A DNA stretch of 64,000 nucleotides. Source: Phorcus lineatus. Its lineage: Eukaryota; Mollusca; Gastropoda; Trochida; Trochidae. The stretch is taken from contig OV121088.1 of the NCBI GenBank assembly GCA_921293015.1, positions 26,511,645 to 26,575,644 on the forward strand. The letters run 5' to 3'. The stretch's first letter is position 1. The number at the start of each line of letters is the position of its first letter. Under the pieces are notes generated by a model. That model was not told the DNA's origin, made no database searches, and saw only the letters and a list, made by a program, of their open reading frames with translations. A program made the position numbers and the translations under genes. This document shows, piece after piece, positions 46,995 to 58,400 of the stretch.

Positions 46995-49900
46995 TCACAT
47001 TTTAATATTGACGTTTGAACAGTTGTTCAATACCAGGTGAACAGTTTGTTCAGGAGACTTTGATTCAAGAACCACTGAATCATTGGACGAACCGGCAGTT
47101 TCCGGCGAACATTTTGCCACCACAGATCTTGGACGTTTACCAGCATGGTCGATTCCCAGGAGGATCTCTGACACTTTCCGCTTTTGATCGTCAGATGTTC
47201 TTTTATATGCTTGAACAGCATTGCTCCTGTGTCCAGTCTGTTCCATGATGATTTGCTCGTCTACTCCAGCGTGGTAGAGTCGCGATGCAGTCGAGGCTCT
47301 CAACGAATGGTTAGTAAAGTAACCTTCAATCGCAGCTGCTTTCATCATACTTTTAACCTGTTCTTCAAGTGTATTTTCCCCCACCGGTTTATGTGAGAAC
47401 CAAACATTGTCCTTCACATTCAGCAAAGGTTTGAAGTACAAGATTGTGGGATCTCTGTTTGGAGGCAGTTTGGATTCATATAACTCAAACACAGACACTG
47501 GACATTTCTTACGGTCGTTTTTGTTCTCATATGCTCTTGCACTGTGTGGATTTGTGTTTCGGTTCTTCAGACCTCCAGTGTAGGTCTTATTAACAGATTG
47601 AGTATATTCCAAATAGCGGCTTCCGGAACTGTCGACCTTTAAGTCAAAGTTGTTAAAGGTCAAAGATCTGTGCTCCTGTCCTCCACGCAAACCAAAATTT
47701 AATCCAATCATCCAAAAGAACGTGTTGTACAATCTTTGGGGAGAATCAACTCCAAGAAATCCCTTTTCCCATAAAACACTCTCAGTTTGAGGAGTAATTA
47801 TTTGTACCTGTTTGCGTGACACTTTAATTCCCTTTGCACACTTGTCCTGCATTGTAGTGTCCAATGTTGTTTTGAGATCCTTGTAGATTGTATCCTGGAA
47901 GAAGTCAAGGTCTCTGCCCTCATATCGAAGGTGCCTCTGAATTCCACATATGATCGAGAGTATACTTTCTCCTTTGTATTCCTTGCCATCCGTCTTCCTC
48001 AAGGCGATGATGAATAGACACATTGTGGTATTTATATCCGCATCCGACATATCCACTAGAGTGTTGGTACAACCATTCAGGAGGTTGAAGATATATCCGT
48101 GCTTACGTCTGTTGTCGACAACCGAAATGAATTCGTCCCTCCATTTTGTGAAGACATTTACAGCCCATCTGTTCTTTTTAAGGGTGTTTTCCGGTATGTT
48201 GGGCTTCTTTCTTGTCGCCAACAGCTCGGCGCTCACATCTTCGAAACGTTTTGAGGTATCCTAAAATATACAGATGTCAATGAAGCTCAAAGCATTTCAT
48301 AAAACAGTTTTGTACATAAAAGTACAGAATCTAATAAAACCAAACACTGTAGATTGAAGGATCAAACAAAATTGAGGTACTGAAAGCCGATAGCAAATGG
48401 CGAATATACCAATATAACGTTTTATAATTTACATTATATATTATTACATGAAAGCAAATGTCGAAAAATTACATTTGAGAATCCGAGAAACTATGTTATG
48501 TTAAGTATTCATGAATTAAATGAGATAACTGAGAATGTAACAGTTTACCGAAATGTTTGGTACGCAAGAAATTGTGTCAATTTCGTTGGCATTGCGTTAG
48601 TCAAACATCAATTAATGGTGGTTGCTTTGCGTTAGTCAAATATCAATTAATGGTGGTTGTACTTTATACCATCACTATTTTTTTCCAATTTAATGAGTTA
48701 AATCGGGTAGAACTTTAAACAACTAGAAGGTTTACTTACTCCTTTGGTATCATTCGTAGCAAATGGTTTGACAGGTCGACTTGTTGCAATTTGGCAAGGA
48801 CCGGCATCATCCAACATATCGGTAAGGTCTACTGCTGTATCTACAGCCGCCAGCTGAGAATCTGTATAAATAGAACAAAGCACTTATTACTACTTCAATA
48901 AAAATGTTGCCGAGTACAACAAACTTGGAATATCCAACGGCTGAGGAAATTTAGTAGAAATTCATTCCAAAACAAGTTATTTATCCATTTTTCAAACGGA
49001 ACTTACACATTTTCGATGTGTGTGTGAACACCATTTAATTTAAGTCATGTGAAGAGTTCAAAAACTAAATGGAGTCATTCCAGATGATTTTTAAAGTATA
49101 CAGAAAAGTTCACCTGAAATGTGTGGAATGGTTTTCGCTACATCCAACAGGTGTTCATATTCTTCCCCTTCAGATGGTTCGCTGACAGGTTCTGGAAATG
49201 ATAACAACGTACTCTGTACTCATGATTTGATTTAAACATAATTTATTCATTTAAGAACGGAACAAGTTATCTAACTTAGGTTACCTTCTCACAGGTATTT
49301 ACAGTTATAGCGTTATACAAATATAACTGTGACATGGACAGACATAATACAGAAATTTACGGAGAATTTAAGACACACACACGCATACACACATGGACGG
49401 CTTTAAAATGGCCTGGTTTTGAAAATAGAATAGATTATTGTTGCCATTTAACAGTAAATCGAAATTTAAGGCATCACCATGTACATGCAAGTTTAGAAGA
49501 TTAAACACTTTCTTTCTGGGCGCATGCTATAAAGGACACTCAAACGTGAAATGAAAAATATTTTCGCATAGGTAACAACAGTGTACATCTTTGTACTCAT
49601 GTTCCAATAAGGAACCGACAATCATCTACCGCTACTGGTACTTTACAACGATTTCTAATGAATTACCAAGCACGAATATCAGGATATCACTCTAAAATTG
49701 TAATATTTAGGGTATGCTTTACCTGTTTCAGGCAAGTACCTGTCCTGTGTCAAGGACAACGCTAAGCCCTCCGAATCTTGTCCATGTTCATTTGCCACTG
49801 GAAATCAAAATATGGAATATACTATTCGAACAAGCTTCAGAGTATAGCATGCACATTCTGCAATGTATAAATTTAAAAAAATAATTTATAGGTGCTGCGA

Positions 49901-50094
49901 AGCCTTTTCCAATACCTTGGGACATTTCAAAATATGACTTCAATCTATCATACATCAAACTTCTCTTACATGATTGAATTGTCAGTCATTTGGTTAACTG
50001 TAAAATAAGGAAAATACTCACATGTTTCTCTTGTCAACTCCGACATATCGAGCGCCTGACTAATTATATCGTCGGACTCTGAGTCCAATTCCAT
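46995..50094 (-). CDS. Crypton-type tyrosine recombinase, unit 1
   Basis: Exons (minus) 50022-50094, 49723-49797, 49114-49191, 48740-48861 and 46995-48260; same 537-residue product as the unit 3 copy, described there. Private change: Lys to Glu in the KPVG(K/E)NTLEE loop (codon at 47376-47378), outside the catalytic motifs. Unit 1 abuts host DNA 234 bp after its stop and lacks the linker-borne AATAAA, so its transcript must end in host sequence. All splice sites are preserved. Confidence 0.88.
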
Positions 50095-50378
50095 GACTTC
50101 AGACGTCAAAAGACAACGATCAAGTGAGTCGTAAGTTGCCTACACCACGTGCTTATATGAATCCCTGTGCACGTGTTTTATGCCGATTAACGTTGTAAAC
50201 GCTGCATTCGGTCGCATCGTTCTTCGTGTTCCCGACCACCGCAATGACAAGAGCGTATTCTTGCAGAAATGTGTTCTTCCAGATGGTATAAAAGTGATAT
50301 TCCAGGTATTAAGCGCCAAGGTTATGACTCTAAGTTTACGTTGCATAACGGTGTGGATCTCTGTTCCAATCTTAACCT

Positions 50379-50550
50379 GGGTGTAAATAATTTACCACGC
50401 CTCGACTCCGGGGTTCATGGTCTATGAATCCCTCAGCACGTGCTGCACACCCTCGCCCGCTCCGCGGGCTCGGGTGTGCATACCGCACGTGCTGAGGGAT
50501 TCATAGACCATGAACCCCAGAGTCTCGGGTAGTAACTTTTATTTACACCC
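50379..50550. repeat. hairpin linker between units 1 and 2
   Basis: Same sequence and orientation as the central linker at 54162 except for A instead of G at 50519, which breaks one pair of the outer stem. On its left is the 5' end of unit 1 and on its right the 3' end of unit 2, that is, a head-to-tail joint. Confidence 0.9.
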
Positions 50551-50777
50551 TGGCTAAAGTGTTATATCAAGGATCTGTCAAGGAATTCATTTCGTGTATT
50601 TGTTTTATAACTTGTGATTCTGGCAAAATATTCTAATGAATCCCCCATGAATACTTAAGAAGAAAATGGAGATTTTACTCTCAGATACATGCTACCTAGA
50701 CGGAAAGCTCCGAAATGTACTATGTACTATGACAGTTGTTAACTTGTAAAAAAACAAGACAAAGGCGTAGAGACATT

Positions 50778-53700
50778 TCACATTTTAATATTGACGTTTG
50801 AACAGTTGTTCAATACCAGGTGAACAGTTTGTTCAGGAGACTTTGATTCAAGAACCACTGAATCATTGGACGAACCGGCAGTTTCCGGCGAACATTTTGC
50901 CACCACAGATCTTGGACGTTTACCAGCATGGTCGATTCCCAGGAGGATCTCTGACACTTTCCGCTTTTGATCGTCAGATGTTCTTTTATATGCTTGAACA
51001 GCATTGCTCCTGTGTCCAGTCTGTTCCATGATGATTTGCTCGTCTACTCCAGCGTGGTAGAGTCGCGATGCAGTCGAGGCTCTCAACGAATGGTTAGTAA
51101 AGTAACCTTCAATCGCAGCTGCTTTCATCATACTTTTAACCTGTTCTTCAAGTGTATTTTTCCCCACCGGTTTATGTGAGAACCAAACATTGTCCTTCAC
51201 ATTCAGCAAAGGTTTGAAGTACAAGATTGTGGGATCTCTGTTTGGAGGCAGTTTGGATTCATATAACTCAAACACAGACACTGGACATTTCTTACGGTCG
51301 TTTTTGTTCTCATATGCTCTTGCACTGTGTGGATTTGTGTTTCGGTTCTTCAGACCTCCAGTGTAGGTCTTATTAACAGATTGAGTATATTCCAAATAGC
51401 GGCTTCCGGAACTGTCGACCTTTAAGTCAAAGTTGTTAAAGGTCAAAGATCTGTGCTCCTGTCCTCCACGCAAACCAAAATTTAATCCAATCATCCAAAA
51501 GAACGTGTTGTACAATCTTTGGGGAGAATCAACTCCAAGAAATCCCTTTTCCCATAAAACACTCTCAGTTTGAGGAGTAATTATTTGTACCTGTTTGCGT
51601 GACACTTTAATTCCCTTTGCACACTTGTCCTGCATTGTAGTGTCCAATGTTGTTTTGAGATCCTTGTAGATTGTATCCTGGAAGAAGTCAAGGTCTCTGC
51701 CCTCATATCGAAGGTGCCTCTGAATTCCACATATGATCGAGAGTATACTTTCTCCTTTGTATTCCTTGCCATCCGTCTTCCTCAAGGCGATGATGAATAG
51801 ACACATTGTGGTATTTATATCCGCATCCGACATATCCACTAGAGTGTTGGTACAACCATTCAGGAGGTTGAAGATATATCCGTGCTTACGTCTGTTGTCG
51901 ACAACCGAAATGAATTCGTCCCTCCATTTTGTGAAGACATTTACAGCCCATCTGTTCTTTTTAAGGGTGTTTTCCGGTATGTTGGGCTTCTTTCTTGTCG
52001 CCAACAGCTCGGCGCTCACATCTTCGAAACGTTTTGAGGTATCCTAAAATATACAGATGTCAATGAAGCTCAAAGCATTTCATAAAACAGTTTTGTACAT
52101 AAAAGTACAGAATCTAATAAAACCAAACACTGTAGATTGAAGGATCAAACAAAATTGAGGTACTGAAAGCCGATAGCAAATGGCGAATATACCAATATAA
52201 CGTTTTATAATTTACATTATATATTATTACATGAAAGCAAATGTCGAAAAATTACATTTGAGAATCCGAGAAACTATGTTATGTTAAGTATTCATGAATT
52301 AAATGAGATAACTGAGAATGTAACAGTTTACCGAAATGTTTGGTACGCAAGAAATTGTGTCAATTTCGTTGGCATTGCGTTAGTCAAACATCAATTAATG
52401 GTGGTTGCTTTGCGTTAGTCAAATATCAATTAATGGTGGTTGTACTTTATACCATCACTATTTTTTTCCAATTTAATGAGTTAAATCGGGTAGAACTTTA
52501 AACAACTAGAAGGTTTACTTACTCCTTTGGTATCATTCGTAGCAAATGGTTTGACAGGTCGACTTGTTGCAATTTGGCAAGGACCGGCATCATCCAACAT
52601 ATCGGTAAGGTCTACTGCTGTATCTACAGCCGCCAGCTGAGAATCTGTATAAATAGAACAAAGCACTTATTACTACTTCAATAAAAATGTTGCCGAGTAC
52701 AACAAACTTGGAATATCCAACGGCTGAGGAAATTTAGTAGAAATTCATTCCAAAACAAGTTATTTATCCATTTTTCAAACGGAACTTACACATTTTCGAT
52801 GTGTGTGTGAACACCATTTAATTTAAGTCATGTGAAGAGTTCAAAAACTAAATGGAGTCATTCCAGATGATTTTTAAAGTATACAGAAAAGTTCACCTGA
52901 AATGTGTGGAATGGTTTTCGCTACATCCAACAGGTGTTCATATTCTTCCCCTTCAGATGGTTCGCTGACAGGTTCTGGAAATGATAACAACGTACTCTGT
53001 ACTCATGATTTGATTTAAACATAATTTATTCATTTAAGAACGGAACAAGTTATCTAACTTAGGTTACCTTCTCACAGGTATTTACAGTTATAGCGTTATA
53101 CAAATATAACTGTGACATGGACAGACATAATACAGAAATTTACGGAGAATTTAAGACACACACACGCATACACACATGGACGGCTTTAAAATGGCCTGGT
53201 TTTGAAAATAGAATAGATTATTGTTGCCATTTAACAGTAAATCGAAATTTAAGGCATCACCATGTACATGCAAGTTTAGAAGATTAAACACTTTCTTTCT
53301 GGGCGCATGCTATAAAGGACACTCAAACGTGAAATGAAAAATATTTTCGCATAGGTAACAACAGTGTACATCTTTGTACTCATGTTCCAATAAGGAACCG
53401 ACAATCATCTACCGCTACTGGTACTTTACAACGATTTCTAATGAATTACCAAGCACGAATATCAGGATATCACTCTAAAATTGTAATATTTAGGGTATGC
53501 TTTACCTGTTTCAGGCAAGTACCTGTCCTGTGTCAAGGACAACGCTAAGCCCTCCGAATCTTGTCCATGTTCATTTGCCACTGGAAATCAAAATATGGAA
53601 TATACTATTCGAACAAGCTTCAGAGTATAGCATGCACATTCTGCAATGTATAAATTTAAAAAAATAATTTATAGGTGCTGCGAAGCCTTTTCCAATACCT

Positions 53701-53877
53701 TGGGACATTTCAAAATATGACTTCAATCTATCATACATCAAACTTCTCTTACATGATTGAATTGTCAGTCATTTGGTTAACTGTAAAATAAGGAAAATAC
53801 TCACATGTTTCTCTTGTCAACTCCGACATATCGAGCGCCTGACTAATTATATCGTCGGACTCTGAGTCCAATTCCAT
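50778..53877 (-). CDS. Crypton-type tyrosine recombinase, unit 2
   Basis: Exons (minus) 53805-53877, 53506-53580, 52897-52974, 52523-52644 and 50778-52043. The C-terminal 413 residues are identical to those of unit 3. Its promoter faces that of unit 3 across the central hairpin, about 740 bp between start codons. In intron 4 it shares with unit 1 a T (52424; 48641 in unit 1) where units 3-5 have the equivalent of C, marking units 1 and 2 as one lineage. Confidence 0.9.
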
Positions 53878-54161
53878 GACTTCAGACGTCAAAAGACAAC
53901 GATCAAGTGAGTCGTAAGTTGCCTACACCACGTGCTTATATGAATCCCTGTGCACGTGTTTTATGCCGATTAACGTTGTAAACGCTGCATTCGGTCGCAT
54001 CGTTCTTCGTGTTCCCGACCACCGCAATGACAAGAGCGTATTCTTGCAGAAATGTGTTCTTCCAGATGGTATAAAAGTGATATTCCAGGTATTAAGCGCC
54101 AAGGTTATGACTCTAAGTTTACGTTGCATAACGGTGTGGATCTCTGTTCCAATCTTAACCT

Positions 54162-54333
54162 GGGTGTAAATAATTTACCACGCCTCGACTCCGGGGTTCA
54201 TGGTCTATGAATCCCTCAGCACGTGCTGCACACCCTCGCCCGCTCCGCGGGCTCGGGTGTGCATACCGCACGTGCTGAGGGATTCATAGACCATGAACCC
54301 CGGAGTCTCGGGTAGTAACTTTTATTTACACCC
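54162..54333. repeat. central hairpin linker, inversion centre of the array
   Basis: Bounded by GGGTGTAAATAA (54162-54173) and its inverse TTATTTACACCC (54322-54333). Inside, perfect 40-nt arms (54187-54226 and 54268-54307, GACTCCGGGGTTC... inwards to GCACGTGC) enclose a 17-nt inner stem with two mismatches (54227-54243 / 54247-54263), a TCC loop and an unpaired TACC. The short stretches between boundary and arms differ on the two sides, so the linker has a direction. Here both outer flanks are the 5' end of a unit (AACCTGGGTG... / ...CACCCAGGTT), making a head-to-head joint. Confidence 0.93.
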
Positions 54334-54536
54334 AGGTTAAGATTGGAACAGAGATCCACACCGTTATGCAACGTAAACTTAGAGTCATAACCTTGGCGCT
54401 TAATACCTGGAATATCACTTTTATACCATCTGGAAGAACACATTTCTGCAAGAATACGCTCTTGTCATTGCGGTGGTCGGGAACACGAAGAACGATGCGA
54501 CCGAATGCAGCGTTTACAACGTTAATCGGCATAAAA

Positions 54537-54566
54537 CACGTGCACAGGGATTCATATAAGCACGTG
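54537..54566 (+). promoter_or_regulatory. recombinase core promoter, unit 3 (TATA between two E-boxes)
   Basis: TTCATATAAG (54551-54560) is a TATA-like box 58 bp before the start codon at 54618, with CACGTG on both sides (54537-54542 and 54561-54566). The same block serves the other units: 50146-50175 and 53929-53958 (minus), 58320-58349 and 62103-62132 (plus). CACGTGCNNAGGGATTCATA here recurs in both arms of the linker hairpin. Confidence 0.6.
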
Positions 54567-54617
54567 GTGTAGGCAACTTACGACTCACTTGATCGTTGTC
54601 TTTTGACGTCTGAAGTC

Positions 54618-57600
54618 ATGGAATTGGACTCAGAGTCCGACGATATAATTAGTCAGGCGCTCGATATGTCGGAGTTGACAAGAGAAACATGTGAGTATTT
54701 TCCTTATTTTACAGTTAACCAAATGACTGACAATTCAATCATGTAAGAGAAGTTTGATGTATGATAGATTGAAGTCATATTTTGAAATGTCCCAAGGTAT
54801 TGGAAAAGGCTTCGCAGCACCTATAAATTATTTTTTTAAATTTATACATTGCAGAATGTGCATGCTATACTCTGAAGCTTGTTCGAATAGTATATTCCAT
54901 ATTTTGATTTCCAGTGGCAAATGAACATGGACAAGATTCGGAGGGCTTAGCGTTGTCCTTGACACAGGACAGGTACTTGCCTGAAACAGGTAAAGCATAC
55001 CCTAAATATTACAATTTTAGAGTGATATCCTGATATTCGTGCTTGGTAATTCATTAGAAATCGTTGTAAAGTACCAGTAGCGGTAGATGATTGTCGGTTC
55101 CTTATTGGAACATGAGTACAAAGATGTACACTGTTGTTACCTATGCGAAAATATTTTTCATTTCACGTTTGAGTGTCCTTTATAGCATGCGCCCAGAAAG
55201 AAAGTGTTTAATCTTCTAAACTTGCATGTACATGGTGATGCCTTAAATTTCGATTTACTGTTAAATGGCAACAATAATCTATTCTATTTTCAAAACCAGG
55301 CCATTTTAAAGCCGTCCATGTGTGTATGCGTGTGTGTGTCTTAAATTCTCCGTAAATTTCTGTATTATGTCTGTCCATGTCACAGTTATATTTGTATAAC
55401 GCTATAACTGTAAATACCTGTGAGAAGGTAACCTAAGTTAGATAACTTGTTCCGTTCTTAAATGAATAAATTATGTTTAAATCAAATCATGAGTACAGAG
55501 TACGTTGTTATCATTTCCAGAACCTGTCAGCGAACCATCTGAAGGGGAAGAATATGAACACCTGTTGGATGTAGCGAAAACCATTCCACACATTTCAGGT
55601 GAACTTTTCTGTATACTTTAAAAATCATCTGGAATGACTCCATTTAGTTTTTGAACTCTTCACATGACTTAAATTAAATGGTGTTCACACACACATCGAA
55701 AATGTGTAAGTTCCGTTTGAAAAATGGATAAATAACTTGTTTTGGAATGAATTTCTACTAAATTTCCTCAGCCGTTGGATATTCCAAGTTTGTTGTACTC
55801 GGCAACATTTTTATTGAAGTAGTAATAAATGCTTTGTTCTATTTATACAGATTCTCAGCTGGCGGCTGTAGATACAGCAGTAGACCTTACCGATATGTTG
55901 GATGATGCCGGTCCTTGCCAAATTGCAACAAGTCGACCTGTCAAACCATTTGCTACGAATGATACCAAAGGAGTAAGTAAACCTTCTAGTTGTTTAAAGT
56001 TCTACCCGATTTAACTCATTAAATTGGAAAAAAATAGTGATGGTATAAAGTACAACCACCATTAATTGATGTTTGACTAACGCAAAGCAACCACCATTAA
56101 TTGATGTTTGACTAACGCAATGCCAACAAAATTGACACAATTTCTTGCGTACCAAACATTTCGGTAAACTGTTACATTCTCAGTTATCTCATTTAATTCA
56201 TGAATACTTAACATAACATAGTTTCTCGGATTCTCAAATGTAATTTTTCGACATTTGCTTTCATGTAATAATATATAATGTAAATTATAAAACGTTATAT
56301 TGGTATATTCGCCATTTGCTATCGGCTTTCAGTACCTCAATTTTGTTTGATCCTTCAATCTACAGTGTTTGGTTTTATTAGATTCTGTACTTTTATGTAC
56401 AAAACTGTTTTATGAAATGCTTTGAGCTTCATTGACATCTGTATATTTTAGGATACCTCAAAACGTTTCGAAGATGTGAGCGCCGAGCTGTTGGCGACAA
56501 GAAAGAAGCCCAACATACCGGAAAACACCCTTAAAAAGAACAGATGGGCTGTAAATGTCTTCACAAAATGGAGGGACGAATTCATTTCGGTTGTCGACAA
56601 CAGACGTAAGCACGGATATATCTTCAACCTCCTGAATGGTTGTACCAACACTCTAGTGGATATGTCGGATGCGGATATAAATACCACAATGTGTCTATTC
56701 ATCATCGCCTTGAGGAAGACGGATGGCAAGGAATACAAAGGAGAAAGTATACTCTCGATCATATGTGGAATTCAGAGGCACCTTCGATATGAGGGCAGAG
56801 ACCTTGACTTCTTCCAGGATACAATCTACAAGGATCTCAAAACAACATTGGACACTACAATGCAGGACAAGTGTGCAAAGGGAATTAAAGTGTCACGCAA
56901 ACAGGTACAAATAATTACTCCTCAAACTGAGAGTGTTTTATGGGAAAAGGGATTTCTTGGAGTTGATTCTCCCCAAAGATTGTACAACACGTTCTTTTGG
57001 ATGATTGGATTAAATTTTGGTTTGCGTGGAGGACAGGAGCACAGATCTTTGACCTTTAACAACTTTGACTTAAAGGTCGACAGTTCCGGAAGCCGCTATT
57101 TGGAATATACTCAATCTGTTAATAAGACCTACACTGGAGGTCTGAAGAACCGAAACACAAATCCACACAGTGCAAGAGCATATGAGAACAAAAACGACCG
57201 TAAGAAATGTCCAGTGTCTGTGTTTGAGTTATATGAATCCAAACTGCCTCCAAACAGAGATCCCACAATCTTGTACTTCAAACCTTTGCTGAATGTGAAG
57301 GACAATGTTTGGTTCTCACATAAACCGGTGGGGAAAAATACACTTGAAGAACAGGTTAAAAGTATGATGAAAGCAGCTGCGATTGAAGGTTACTTTACTA
57401 ACCATTCGTTGAGAGCCTCGACTGCATCGCGACTCTACCACGCTGGAGTAGACGAGCAAATCATCATGGAACAGACTGGACACAGGAGCAATGCTGTTCA
57501 AGCATATAAAAGAACATCTGACGATCAAAAGCGGAAAGTGTCAGAGATCCTCCTGGGAATCGACCATGCTGGTAAACGTCCAAGATCTGTGGTGGCAAAA

Positions 57601-57717
57601 TGTTCGCCGGAAACTGCCGGTTCGTCCAATGATTCAGTGGTTCTTGAATCAAAGTCTCCTGAACAAACTGTTCACCTGGTATTGAACAACTGTTCAAACG
57701 TCAATATTAAAATGTGA
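54618..57717 (+). CDS. Crypton-type tyrosine recombinase (DUF3504-like), unit 3
   Basis: Exons 54618-54690, 54915-54989, 55521-55598, 55851-55972 and 56452-57717 (phases 1,1,1,0) give 1614 nt, 537 residues. Exons 1-4 (about 122 residues) encode an acidic, Ser-rich head beginning MELDSESDDI. The long last exon holds the recombinase: a core-binding-like helical part (NTLKKNRWAVNVFTKWRDEF, residues about 142-161), then the catalytic domain with R308 (NFGLRGGQEH), H434-x-x-R437 (NHSLRAS), H460 (TGHRS) and nucleophile Y468 (AVQAYKR). All five residues of the tyrosine-recombinase set are present, so the enzyme is probably active. The GLNFGLRGGQEH signature is that of Cryptons and their domesticated relatives (ZMYM2-4, QRICH1, KIAA1958). 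Such enzymes move circular DNA by strand exchange through a 3'-phosphotyrosine. Intron 4 contains a 35-bp direct duplication at 56053-56122. Confidence 0.92.
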
Positions 57718-57944
57718 AATGTCTCTACGCCTTTGTCTTGTTTTTTTACAAGTTAACAACTGTCATAGTACATAGTACATTTCGGAGCTTTCCGTCTAGG
57801 TAGCATGTATCTGAGAGTAAAATCTCCATTTTCTTCTTAAGTATTCATGGGGGATTCATTAGAATATTTTGCCAGAATCACAAGTTATAAAACAAATACA
57901 CGAAATGAATTCCTTGACAGATCCTTGATATAACACTTTAGCCA

Positions 57945-58116
57945 GGGTGTAAATAAAAGTTACTACCCGAGACTCCGGGGTTCATGGTCTATGAATCCCT
58001 CAGCACGTGCGGTATGCACACCCGAGCCCGCGGAGCGGGCGAGGGTGTGCAGCACGTGCTGAGGGATTCATAGACCATGAACCCCGGAGTCGAGGCGTGG
58101 TAAATTATTTACACCC
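57945..58116. repeat. hairpin linker between units 3 and 4
   Basis: Exact reverse complement of the central linker. Its AAATAAAAG start supplies AATAAA at 57952-57957, 235 bp after the unit 3 stop, a plausible poly(A) signal for that gene. Confidence 0.9.
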
Positions 58117-58400
58117 AGGTTAAGATTGGAACAGAGATCCACACCGTTATGCAACGTAAACTTAGAGTCATAACCTTGGCGCTTAATACCTGGAATATCA
58201 CTTTTATACCATCTGGAAGAACACATTTCTGCAAGAATACGCTCTTGTCATTGCGGTGGTCGGGAACACGAAGAACGATGCGACCGAATGCAGCGTTTAC
58301 AACGTTAATCGGCATAAAACACGTGCACAGGGATTCATATAAGCACGTGGTGTAGGCAACTTACGACTCACTTGATCGTTGTCTTTTGACGTCTGAAGTC

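Noticed and set aside
47015-48264. Antisense ORFs (77, 70 and 104 residues) across the recombinase exon in every unit
   Set aside because: They mirror the conserved coding strand and recur only because the units are identical.
54162-54333. Protelomerase-type or parvovirus-type genome ends
   Set aside because: The recombinase has the Crypton/DUF3504 signature and the units are intron-split, which fits a eukaryotic element. No viral gene is present; a hairpin alone is not enough.
55829-56014. 61-residue ORF repeated five times as a separate gene
   Set aside because: It is exon 4 of the recombinase gene plus intron read-through on both sides.
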